From assembly GCF_000717025.1 (NCBI RefSeq), contig NZ_JNXG01000013.1:124001-188000 (forward strand): a stretch of 64,000 bases of DNA, given 5' to 3'. Position numbers and translations under genes: made by a program. The stretch comes from Streptomyces atroolivaceus. Its GTDB lineage: Bacteria; Actinomycetota; Actinomycetes; Streptomycetales; Streptomycetaceae. The notes under the pieces are model-generated. The model searched no databases, had not been told where the DNA came from, and saw only the letters and a list, made by a program, of their open reading frames with translations. Of the stretch, positions 26,991 to 34,126 are shown piece after piece (position 1 is the first letter of the stretch; each line of letters opens with the position of its first letter).

Positions 26991-27362
26991 TCATGCCGTG
27001 AAGTCCTCTCCCATGATCGGCCGGACCTCGATCGGTTCACCCAGTACCTCCACGATCCGCGAGGCGATCTCCAGGGCCCGCTCCCGGCCGGCCACGTCGA
27101 TGACGGCGAAGCTGGCCAGGACCTCCTTGAGCTCGGCGAACGGTCCGTCGGTCAGCATCACGCCGTCCGGTGTCCGGTTCACCGTGGTGCTGACCGCCGG
27201 GTGCCCCAGACCCTCGGTGCCGACGAGCTCTCCGGTTTCGAGCAGTTCCTTCTCGAACCTCTGGTACACGGCGAAGGCGGCCAGCGCCTCCTCCGTCGGG
27301 GCGTCGGCGGTCGCGGCGTCCCAGGCGGCGGCTGACGTGTATCCGAGCAGCAGGTACTTCAC
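26991..27362 (-). CDS. YCII/DGPF-domain protein
   Basis: This 123-residue protein contains the DGPF motif in GVMLTDGPFAELKE, with the conserved His-free YCII-like fold around KYLLLGYTSA and later EVRPIM. The GTG start at 27362 follows GAGAGGGGAC. It precedes the ECF sigma gene on the same strand. DGPF proteins are standard partners of ECF42 sigma factors and may be targets or modulators. Their biochemical activity is not established. Confidence 0.88.
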   Translation of the reverse strand: MKYLLLGYTSAAAWDAATADAPTEEALAAFAVYQRFEKELLETGELVGTEGLGHPAVSTTVNRTPDGVMLTDGPFAELKEVLASFAVIDVAGRERALEIASRIVEVLGEPIEVRPIMGEDFTA

Positions 27363-27397
27363 GGGTCCCCTCTCCGTTCGTGCTTGGCGATGGTAGG

Positions 27398-27628
27398 TCA
27401 GCGCGTGCGGCACGGGGAGAGTGCGGGGAGAGTCGCCCTGGAGAAGGCGACCGGCCTGTCCTCGGCGGTCCGGATGCTCATGCGGCGGGGTGACCCGGGC
27501 ACTACCGGCACCAGCACGGTGGCACCGTCGGGCACGTCCGGAAGGACGGACCGGCGGCGCACGCACCGCACGGTGATCAGCGGCCGGTCCGAGCCGCGGA
27601 CGGCGGGGGCGGCAGTGGTCTCTGTCAT
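27398..27628 (-). CDS. Small hypothetical protein upstream of the DGPF gene
   Basis: This 76-residue frame starts at an ATG (27628) preceded by a strong AGGGAGGAAG ribosome binding site. It ends 36 bases before the DGPF start, on the same strand. The sequence starts MTETTAAPAV and contains a CVRRRSVLPDVPDGATVLVPV segment. There is no recognisable domain, signal or membrane helix. Support comes from its RBS and operon position rather than homology. It may be the first gene of the sigma-factor operon. Confidence 0.5.
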   Translation of the reverse strand: MTETTAAPAVRGSDRPLITVRCVRRRSVLPDVPDGATVLVPVVPGSPRRMSIRTAEDRPVAFSRATLPALSPCRTR

Positions 27629-27693
27629 GACTTCCTCCCTGTGGGTCTGCCCGCTACCTCGTGGCCGGATCAGGGATCTCGACATCCCCTCAT

Positions 27694-27709
27694 TGTGATC
27701 CACATCACA
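27694..27709. promoter_or_regulatory. CRP-like palindrome TGTGA-N6-TCACA
   Basis: The arms are a perfect match to the classical CRP/FNR-family half-site arrangement. The site lies in the divergent gap between the small gene at 27628 (minus) and the DUF1579-like gene at 27777 (plus). Streptomyces encodes a Crp protein, whose published consensus (GTG-N6-GNCAC) is close but not identical to this site. Confidence 0.5.
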
Positions 27710-27776
27710 CGCGAGGAGTGTCGAGAACCGGTGGGCGGTCTCGAGGTAGCCGCGAGAACCCACCAAGGAGGACGAG

Positions 27777-28202
27777 ATGTCTGAGATCCGGGAACCGAGC
27801 GCCGAACTGAAGGCCCTGGACCGCCTGGTCGGCACCTGGGCGGTGACCGGCGGCGCCGAGGGGACCGTGAGGTACGAGTGGATGCCCGGCCGGTTCTTCC
27901 TGAGCCAGCACGTCGAGCTCACCCAGTTCGGCGAGCCGGTCAACGGCCTGGAGCTGATCGGGAACCTGCGCCCGTTCGGCGAGCCGGCCGGCGCGGACGT
28001 GGTGTCGCGGTACTACGACTCGAACGGAAACACGTTCGACTACGTCTACGAGCTGAACGGCGACAAGCTCACCATCTGGGCCGGGGCGAAGGGCAGCCCT
28101 GCCTACTACGCGGGCACGTTCAGCTCCGACGGCGCCACGATGACCGGCGACTGGGTCTACCCCGGCGGGGGTGGATACACGTCGACGATGACCAGGATCT
28201 GA
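27777..28202 (+). CDS. DUF1579-like small protein
   Basis: This 141-residue protein begins after AAGGAGG at 27764-27770. The opening ELKALDRLVGTWAVTGGAEGTVRYEWMPG and the later NGDKLTIWAGAKGSPAYYAGTFS suggest a beta-barrel, lipocalin-like fold of the DUF1579/DUF1579-like group. It has no signal peptide. It is divergent from the DGPF/ECF operon, and related proteins are often encoded near ECF42-type factors, so it may belong to that regulon. That is inference. The biochemical role is unknown. Confidence 0.7.
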   Translation: MSEIREPSAELKALDRLVGTWAVTGGAEGTVRYEWMPGRFFLSQHVELTQFGEPVNGLELIGNLRPFGEPAGADVVSRYYDSNGNTFDYVYELNGDKLTIWAGAKGSPAYYAGTFSSDGATMTGDWVYPGGGGYTSTMTRI

Positions 28203-28272
28203 ACCCGGCCCTCGCGACCGAGTTCACGCGCGGCCGAGGTCAGGCTCGGCCGAGGTCCCGGGGGCGGGCGCG

Positions 28273-28307
28273 GGGTGCGGTGGCCGGCAGGACCGGCCAC
28301 CGCACCC
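28273..28307. terminator. Bidirectional terminator before the helicase stop
   Basis: Bases 28273-28287 and 28293-28307 form a perfect 15-bp stem with a 5-base loop (CAGGA). A smaller 8-bp hairpin lies at 28231-28252. Both sit between convergent genes (DUF1579-like and helicase). Confidence 0.88.
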
Positions 28308-28312
28308 GGTGA

Positions 28313-29995
28313 TCACGCCGCCCGGCGGCCACGGGCGGGAGCGCTTCCGCGCCCCGCGCCGCCGGCCCGGCCGGCACCGGCGGTACGGGCGGCTCCGCCA
28401 CCACCGCCGGATCCACCGCGAGCCGCACCGCCGCCGGCGCCGCCCCGCGCGCCACCGCCCGCACCACCGCGAGCCGAGCCTCCGGTTCCGCCCTGTGCGG
28501 CGCCCGAGCCCGCGCCCGTTCCACCGCGCCGGCCACGGCCGCGGCTGCCCGAGCGGAAGGAGCCGCCGGCCGCCTGGCCGGCGCCCTGGCTCGCGCCGCG
28601 CGTACGCGGCTTGGGCTGCGTCGGCTGCGGCACCTCGATGACGATGGCCACGCCGGACGGCTCACGGGCACCCGTGATCCTGCTGAGCTCCTCGTCGCTG
28701 GACTTGATCCGGGTGGTGCGCGGCGCGATGCCCGCGTCCTGCATCAGCCGGGTCATCTCGCGCTTCTCCTCGGGCAGCACGAGCGTGACGACGCTGCCCG
28801 ACTCCCCGGCGCGCGCGGTGCGCCCGCCACGGTGGAGGTAGTCCTTGTGGTCGGTCGGCGGGTCCACGTTGACGACCAGGTCCAGGTCGTCGACGTGGAT
28901 GCCCCGGGCTGCCACGTTCGTCGCCACGAGCGCGGTGACCTGGCCGTTCTTGAACTGGTCCAGCGTCCGGTTGCGCTGCGGCTGGGACCGGCCGCCGTGC
29001 AGGGCCGCGGCCCGCACACCACTGGCGAGGAGCCGCTTGGCGAAGCGGTCCGCGGCACGCTTGGTGTCCACGAACATGATCACCCGTCCGTCGCGGGCGG
29101 CGATCCGGGTGGCGACGGCCTTCTTGTCCGTCTCGTCCGCCACGTGCAGCACATGGTGCTCCATCGTGGTGACGGCACCGGCCGACGGGTCGACCGAGTG
29201 CACGACCGGATCGGTGAGGAACATCTTGACCAGCCGGTCGATGTTCTTGTCGAGGGTCGCGGAGAACAGCATGCGCTGCCCGTCCGTCTCCACCTGCTTG
29301 AGGAGCGCGACGACCTGCGGCATGAAGCCCATGTCGGCCATCTGGTCGGCCTCGTCGAGGACGGTGATCGACACCTGGTCGAGCCGGCAGTCGCCGCGCT
29401 CGATGAGGTCCTTGAGGCGGCCCGGCGTGGCGACGAGCACCTCGGCGCCCCGGCGCAGCGCGCCGGACTGCCTGCTGATCGACATGCCGCCGACGACGGT
29501 GGCGACGCGCAGGTTCACAGAGGTGGCGTACGGCGTCAGCGCGTCCGTGACCTGCTGGGCGAGCTCACGGGTGGGGACGAGGACGAGCGCCAGCGGGGCG
29601 TGCGGCTCGGAGCGGCGGCCCGCGGTACGGGCGAGCAGCGCCAGGCCGAAGGCCAGGGTCTTGCCGGAGCCCGTGCGGCCACGGCCGAGGATGTCCCGGC
29701 CTGCCAGCGAGTTCGGCAGGGTGGCGCCCTGGATGGGGAAGGGGTCGGTGACGCCCTGTGCGGCGAGGGTCTTCAGCAGCGCGGCGGGCATGTCCAGCTC
29801 GGCGAACGCGTCGACGGCGGGCAGCGCGGGGGTCAGCGTCTCCGGCAGGGCGAACTCGCCGCCCTGGGCGGGCGCGGTCCTGCGGCGGGCCGGTGCCTTG
29901 CCGGATCCTCGGGGGTTCGCCTGTGCCCGGTCCGGGCCACGCCCCTTTATCGGGCGGGTGCGGGTCGGTCGGTCCTGGCGTTCGGAGCGGGTCAT
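28313..29995 (-). CDS. DEAD-box ATP-dependent RNA helicase with RGG-rich tail
   Basis: This 560-residue RNA helicase carries the full motif set: GRGRTGSGKT (I), VPTRELA (Ia), TPGRLKDL (Ib), VLDEADQM (II), LFSAT (III), and in the second RecA domain ATNVAARGIHVDDL (V) and YLHRGGRTARAG (VI). The C-terminal ~90 residues are low-complexity Gly/Ala/Arg, an RGG-like RNA-binding tail. The ATG at 29995 follows AGGAGG. A cold-shock gene lies just upstream on the same strand, separated by a hairpin. This fits a role in unwinding RNA at low temperature, though that is inference. The in-frame extension to 30136 is not supported. Confidence 0.93.
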   Translation of the reverse strand: MTRSERQDRPTRTRPIKGRGPDRAQANPRGSGKAPARRRTAPAQGGEFALPETLTPALPAVDAFAELDMPAALLKTLAAQGVTDPFPIQGATLPNSLAGRDILGRGRTGSGKTLAFGLALLARTAGRRSEPHAPLALVLVPTRELAQQVTDALTPYATSVNLRVATVVGGMSISRQSGALRRGAEVLVATPGRLKDLIERGDCRLDQVSITVLDEADQMADMGFMPQVVALLKQVETDGQRMLFSATLDKNIDRLVKMFLTDPVVHSVDPSAGAVTTMEHHVLHVADETDKKAVATRIAARDGRVIMFVDTKRAADRFAKRLLASGVRAAALHGGRSQPQRNRTLDQFKNGQVTALVATNVAARGIHVDDLDLVVNVDPPTDHKDYLHRGGRTARAGESGSVVTLVLPEEKREMTRLMQDAGIAPRTTRIKSSDEELSRITGAREPSGVAIVIEVPQPTQPKPRTRGASQGAGQAAGGSFRSGSRGRGRRGGTGAGSGAAQGGTGGSARGGAGGGARGGAGGGAARGGSGGGGGAARTAGAGRAGGAGRGSAPARGRRAA

Positions 29996-30140
29996 ACGGA
30001 ATTGCCCTCCTGGGGGATTCCTGGGGTTACTGCCGACTGCTGCGGACTGCTTGATGTGCGCCCCAGGATGCAAGCACAGAGCAGGTGTCCCGGTTGCGGA
30101 ACCGAACCGGGAAAAAGGGTGAGCCGGAAACAGCACAAAC

Positions 30141-30171
30141 CGGGGCCCGCACCTTCACGGTGCGGGCCCCG
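30141..30171 (-). terminator. Hairpin after the cold-shock gene
   Basis: CGGGGCCCGCACC (30141-30153) pairs with GGTGCGGGCCCCG (30159-30171) across a 5-base loop. It lies between the cold-shock stop and the helicase start on the minus strand and is likely the cold-shock gene terminator. Confidence 0.85.
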
Positions 30172-30194
30172 GCTGCGAGGTACGCGTCCGGCAA

Positions 30195-30398
30195 TTAGGC
30201 CGGGACGATGTTCTCCGCCTGCGGGCCCTTCTGGCCCTGCGTGACGTCGAAGGAGACCTTCTGGCCCTCCTGGAGCTCACGGAAGCCCTGGGTGGCGATG
30301 TTGGAGTAGTGGGCGAAGACGTCGGCGCCGCCGCCGTCCTGCTCGATGAAGCCGAAGCCCTTTTCCGAGTTGAACCACTTCACGGTTCCAGTAGCCAT
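30195..30398 (-). CDS. Cold-shock protein (CspA family)
   Basis: This 67-residue single OB-fold protein binds RNA and single-stranded DNA. RNP1 is KGFGFIEQ and RNP2 is DVFAHYSNI, with the opening [18 protein letters not shown] diagnostic. It acts as an RNA chaperone. The ATG at 30398 follows TTTTAGGAG. A long AT-richer leader with a hairpin precedes it, as is common for csp genes. The next gene on the strand is the DEAD-box helicase, beyond a hairpin. Confidence 0.97.
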   Translation of the reverse strand: MATGTVKWFNSEKGFGFIEQDGGGADVFAHYSNIATQGFRELQEGQKVSFDVTQGQKGPQAENIVPA

Positions 30399-30497
30399 GT
30401 CATTCTCCTAAAAGAGGTGCAGTGCCGGAAATCCGCACTTTACGAATTCCAAGTCGCCGCATTGAGCCCCATCCGGAGAAAGCCGGAAAACAATAAA

Positions 30498-30525
30498 GCG
30501 CCTGAGGAGGGTTCCCGTCAGGCGC
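30498..30525 (-). promoter_or_regulatory. Hairpin in the cold-shock leader with anti-SD-like loop
   Basis: GCGCCTGA (30498-30505) pairs with TCAGGCGC (30518-30525). Read on the minus strand, the loop contains CCCTCC, and CCTCCT spans the loop edge and could pair with the AGGAG ribosome binding site about 95 bases further down the transcript. This would suit a switch between sequestered and open RBS, but folding was not calculated. Confidence 0.45.
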
Positions 30526-30885
30526 ACATAAAGTTCATGGGTACCAAAACTGCAACTCGGCAACCGTAGCACGTTCTGTCGGCGAGCGGCAGATCGGACT
30601 GCCCCGGCGCGCCGGGAATCCGGCTGACCAGCGCGGCGGCGGAGACCGTTCACGGCGGGTTCCGAAAGCGTTCGCGGATGCTTCCCGCTCTGTTCCCCCA
30701 AGGGCCGAGGGCCCTTCGCCGCGTCGCGGAACCTCTCGTTCCGCAGAGGGGTCCCGACGAGGCGCCGGGCCCTCGCGCGGGAGGCCGGTTCACCTGAATG
30801 CCACACCGGCTGGCCCCCGGACCTCGCACCGCGGGCAGGCGGAACCGTGGCGGGGCTTACGCCGAACGGGCACCGCCCGGCGGCG
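30526..30885. other. Intergenic region between the cold-shock leader and TetR stop
   Basis: About 360 bases. They should contain the csp promoter near 30540-30580, where A/T content rises. A short hairpin, GCGGAAC-CTCTC-GTTCCGC at 30726-30744, could terminate the TetR transcript. No gene was recognised. Confidence 0.45.
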
Positions 30886-31497
30886 TCAGGGTCGCGGCGC
30901 GAGGCCGTCCAGCAGGAGTGCGAGGTAGGGGCGGGCGAGTTCGTCGGGTGCGTCGGTGGCGCCCGTCGGGCCCCAGGCAGCCGCGCCCCAGACGGCGTCG
31001 CGCACGAAGCGGCCCGTGAGCCGGGTGTCGAGACCGGCCCGGAACACCCCGTCGGCGACACCGCGCTCCAGCGTGCGGCGCAGAGCCCGCTCGAGCACCG
31101 GCCGCGCCTCGGCGAGGTACTGGAAGCCGGGCCGGGTGGCGAGGTGCGCTGCTTCCGTCCGGTAGATGGCGGCGGCGGCGAGGTTCCGCCCGATGTGGCG
31201 GAAGGACTCGGTGACCAGCGCTTCGAGCGTCTCCCTGGGGCCGAGCCCGGCGTCGAGTACGGCGTCGTACGTGGTCCGCAGACCGGCCAGGAAGGTGGAG
31301 AGGATCTCGTCCACCATCGATTCCTTCGAGTCGAAGTGGTGGTAGAGGCTGCCGGCGAGCATCCCGGCCTCGTCCGCGATCCGGCGGACGGTGGTGGCGT
31401 CGTATCCCTGTGCGGCGAAGACCTCTGCTGCGATGGCCAGCAGTTCGGGGCGGCGCTCGGGCCGGGAGGTCGCCGTGGGCTTCTTCTTGGTAGGCAC
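30886..31497 (-). CDS. TetR-family transcriptional regulator
   Basis: This protein of about 203 residues has an N-terminal TetR DNA-binding domain. The segments are LLAIAAEVFAAQGYDATTVRRIADEAG and LAGSLYHHFDSKESMVDEIL, with the HTH in the middle. The C-terminal domain resembles regulators of fatty-acid or CoA-ester metabolism only in general composition; the ligand is unknown. The start is uncertain: GTG 31497 (VPTKKKPTATSR) has a purine run too close upstream, and an ATG at 31539 is possible. The adjacent PNPOx-fold gene is transcribed in the same direction, ending 60 bases upstream, so the two could be linked. Confidence 0.87.
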   Translation of the reverse strand: MPTKKKPTATSRPERRPELLAIAAEVFAAQGYDATTVRRIADEAGMLAGSLYHHFDSKESMVDEILSTFLAGLRTTYDAVLDAGLGPRETLEALVTESFRHIGRNLAAAAIYRTEAAHLATRPGFQYLAEARPVLERALRRTLERGVADGVFRAGLDTRLTGRFVRDAVWGAAAWGPTGATDAPDELARPYLALLLDGLAPRP

Positions 31498-31556
31498 TCC
31501 CCCATTGTCCGCCCGGCCACGCGGCGCTCCGCACCGCATGGCCGCAGGTCAGGACG

Positions 31557-32078
31557 TCACGACTCCCGGACGGGACTGTCGTCGGCGCCCCTGCGCAGGG
31601 TGCGCAGGGGGTGTCCGGGGCGCCAGACCTGTACGACGAGGTCGTCGCCGTCGAGGCCGGTGCGGACCACCTCGGCGAGCTCGGCACGGAAGAGGAGGAA
31701 GGGCTCCGGTGGGGTGACCTCCTCGATGAAGCGGGCCAGCACGGCGGCGTCGGTGACCTCCACGGCCCGTCCGGAGACACGGATGTCCCCGTCGGCCATC
31801 TCCGCGTCGGGTCCCGGGTTGGCCTGGACGGCGAAGCGGGGGTCGCGCCGCAGGTCCAGCGCCTTGCGGGAGTTCGGCATCATGCCGAACCACAGCGCGT
31901 CCATCCGGAACTCCACCTCCAGACCGGTGACCCGGGGCGAGCCGTCCGCGCGCAGCGTCGCGAGGACGTGGTGCTTGTACTGCTGGAACCGTTTCTGGGC
32001 CGCGTCGGCGAAGGCGGGCTCGGCCGCGCGGAAGTCCTGCCACGAACTCGGTGTCACGCTCGATGTCATGGGCGTCAT
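31557..32078 (-). CDS. Pyridoxamine 5'-phosphate oxidase-fold protein
   Basis: This protein of about 173 residues has the split-barrel flavin-binding fold. Typical segments are HHVLATLRADGSPRVTGLEVEF, LWFGMMPNSRKALDLRRDPR and the later RFIEEVTPPEPFLLFRAEL. Such proteins bind FMN, F420 or heme and may be reductases; the cofactor cannot be told from this sequence. Two ATGs (32078 and 32069) are possible starts, neither with a strong RBS. A 42-bp tandem repeat occupies the upstream gap. Confidence 0.8.
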   Translation of the reverse strand: MTPMTSSVTPSSWQDFRAAEPAFADAAQKRFQQYKHHVLATLRADGSPRVTGLEVEFRMDALWFGMMPNSRKALDLRRDPRFAVQANPGPDAEMADGDIRVSGRAVEVTDAAVLARFIEEVTPPEPFLLFRAELAEVVRTGLDGDDLVVQVWRPGHPLRTLRRGADDSPVRES

Positions 32079-32133
32079 CAAACCCGGTCAACCGGACATC
32101 TTCTGTCGTGTTTCGCGGCGCCTCACCGGATCG

Positions 32134-32213
32134 GACGCCGCACCCTCGTGCTCCCCGTGCCCCCGGATCGGGCGGGACGCCGCACCCTCGTGCTCCCCGT
32201 GCCCCCGGATCGG
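32134..32213. repeat. 38-bp perfect direct repeat, 42-bp period
   Basis: Bases 32134-32171 and 32176-32213 are identical over 38 positions, separated by four bases. A partial third unit follows. The repeat is in non-coding DNA between the vWA gene stop and the PNPOx-fold gene start, so it lies in the leader or promoter region of the latter. Confidence 0.85.
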
Positions 32214-32261
32214 ACACCGCCTCCTCGCGATCGCCGCGCGCCCTGGGCGGGAGCCCCGGGT

Positions 32262-33005
32262 TCACCTCACGAGTCCCTGGGCGCGGGCCGCCGCGAGCCA
32301 GCGCGGGAATTCGGCGACCAGCCGGTCGTACAGCTCGGGGTCCGGGAGGGCGCGGGGGTCGGATCCCGCGTGGAAGAAACCCGCGTTGTCGACGGGCCGC
32401 TTGGCCGGCACGGCGAGTTCGTCGAGCCTGCGCAGGAAGTCGAACTGCGAGCTCCGCTTGTTCCCGAAGCCGATGAACTGCCAGAACAGCGGCAGTTTCG
32501 CCGCCTTGCAGAGGTAGCGTTCCGCCGCGTGTTTGCTGAGCGGGCCGCCGTCCGTCTGGAAGACGACGAGGGCGGGCGCGGTCGAGCCGCTGTCGAGGTA
32601 GTGGTCGATGACGGCGTCCATGGCCAGGTGGTAGCTGGTCTTCCCCATGTGCCCGAGCCCGGCCACGATCGTGTCGATGCGGCCGTGGTGGTTGTCGAGG
32701 GATATGCCCGTGACGGCGTCGATGTCCGTGGAGAACAGGACGACGGGCACCTGTCCGTCGTCGTCCAGATGGGCCGAGAGCCCGAGCACCCGGTCGGCCA
32801 GGGCCTGGACACTGCCGTCCTTGTAGTACTCCCTCATCGAACCGGAGTAGTCGAGCACCAGGTAGACGGCGGCCCGTACTCCGCTCATCCCGTGCTTCTC
32901 CAGGGACAGTCCGGCGTTCTCGTAGAGGCCGGCGAGCGCCGGTGCCCGGTCCCGTACCTTCTGCAGACTGATGGCCGCACCTGCGGAGTCGGGGGAGCCG
33001 GTCAC
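32262..33005 (-). CDS. vWA-domain protein (TerF-like)
   Basis: This 247-residue cytoplasmic protein is a single von Willebrand A domain. The MIDAS motif is VLDYSGSMREYY (DxSxS), supported by the later conserved Thr and Asp in MGKTSYHLAMDAV and FQTDGGPLS. The layout resembles TerF-type tellurium/stress proteins, which carry the vWA domain with short flanks, but no ter genes are nearby. It probably mediates a metal-dependent protein contact. The GTG at 33005 has GGAG five bases upstream. A longer in-frame extension to 33368 is arginine/proline shadow sequence over the divergent rhomboid gene. Confidence 0.85.
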   Translation of the reverse strand: MTGSPDSAGAAISLQKVRDRAPALAGLYENAGLSLEKHGMSGVRAAVYLVLDYSGSMREYYKDGSVQALADRVLGLSAHLDDDGQVPVVLFSTDIDAVTGISLDNHHGRIDTIVAGLGHMGKTSYHLAMDAVIDHYLDSGSTAPALVVFQTDGGPLSKHAAERYLCKAAKLPLFWQFIGFGNKRSSQFDFLRRLDELAVPAKRPVDNAGFFHAGSDPRALPDPELYDRLVAEFPRWLAAARAQGLVR

Positions 33006-33163
33006 GTGGGTCTCCGATCGGGCGCGGGCTCGTGCCCTGGCGGCTGCGGGAGTTCCGAGCGTATGGCACCCCGGCACCCAGGTGCGCCGCTGTTCACCGG
33101 CGTTCGCTATCTTGAGCGCCGCCGCCCCCTGCGGCCCTCCGTCCACGAATGAAGGAGCCGGCC

Positions 33164-34075
33164 ATGGAGGCCGCCGCCACCACGTGTTATCGCCACCCGT
33201 CGTACGAGACGTATGTGCGCTGCACGCGCTGCGACCGGTACATCTGCCCCGACTGCATGCGTGAGGCGTCGGTCGGGCATCACTGCGTGGAGTGCGTGGA
33301 GGAGGGGCAGCGCTCGGTGCGCCAGGCCCGCTCGTTGTTCGGTGGCGCGGTGCCGAGCGCGGCGACACCGGTCGTGACGTACGTGCTGATGGCGCTGAAC
33401 ATCGTCGCGTACGTCGTCGAGGTGGCCCGGGACGAGACGGTGGACCGGTTCGGGATGCTCGGTGCGGTGCTGGTCGATCCGTCGGGCGGGCAGTACTACT
33501 ACAAGGGCGAGACGTATCCCGGCTTCGAGTTGACCGGGGTGGCCGACGGGGAGTGGTACCGGCTGCTGACGGGCGCCTTCCTGCATCTGCCGCCCGACGC
33601 CTCGTTCGGGGTGATGCACCTGGTCTTCAACATGCTCGCGCTGTGGAATCTCGGCCGGGTCGTGGAGGGGCAGCTCGGCCGGGCGCGGTATCTGGCGCTG
33701 TACCTGCTGTCCGCGCTGGGCGGTGCGGTGCTGGTGTACCTGGTGTCGCCGGAGACGACCGCGGTGGGTGCCTCGGGCGCGGTCTTCGGCCTGGCGGCGT
33801 CCTTCTACGTCATCAGCCGGCGCCTGGGGCGGGACATGCGGGCGGTCAACCGCTTCATGGCGGGGTTCCTGATCTGGATGGTCGTCTCCGCCGCGTTCAC
33901 CTCGTGGGAGGGGCACCTCGGCGGTCTGCTGACCGGCGGTCTGGTGACCTACTGGCTCGCGTACGCGCCGGCGAAGCTGCGGACGTCCGCGACGCAGCTG
34001 GCCGGCGGGGTGGTCCTGGTCGTGCTGCTGGCCGCCGTCGTCGCGGTACGGACGGCCGCGCTGACGGGGGCCTGA
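33164..34075 (+). CDS. Rhomboid-family intramembrane serine protease with N-terminal zinc finger
   Basis: This 303-residue membrane protease has a zinc-finger-like N-terminus (Cys8, Cys20, Cys23, Cys28, Cys31, His40, Cys41, Cys44; B-box-like CTRCDRYICPDC). Rhomboid helices follow. The catalytic dyad is Ser204 in GASGAVFG and His251 in WEGHLGG. Helix 1 is near TYVLMALNIVAYVVEV. It cleaves transmembrane substrates within the bilayer; substrates are unknown. AAGGAG at 33151-33156 selects ATG 33164 over ATG 33149. Zinc finger plus rhomboid is a common actinobacterial layout, from general knowledge. Confidence 0.93.
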   Translation: MEAAATTCYRHPSYETYVRCTRCDRYICPDCMREASVGHHCVECVEEGQRSVRQARSLFGGAVPSAATPVVTYVLMALNIVAYVVEVARDETVDRFGMLGAVLVDPSGGQYYYKGETYPGFELTGVADGEWYRLLTGAFLHLPPDASFGVMHLVFNMLALWNLGRVVEGQLGRARYLALYLLSALGGAVLVYLVSPETTAVGASGAVFGLAASFYVISRRLGRDMRAVNRFMAGFLIWMVVSAAFTSWEGHLGGLLTGGLVTYWLAYAPAKLRTSATQLAGGVVLVVLLAAVVAVRTAALTGA

Positions 34076-34126
34076 CGGCGAACCGGCCGTTCCGTGACCC
34101 GGGTCTGCTTCTGAGACCATCGTCCC

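Noticed and set aside
26942..26994. ATG at 26994 overlapping the DGPF stop as the sigma-factor start
   Set aside because: That frame reaches a stop within about 20 codons and is not the sigma frame, so the ATGA overlap is coincidental unless there is a frameshift.
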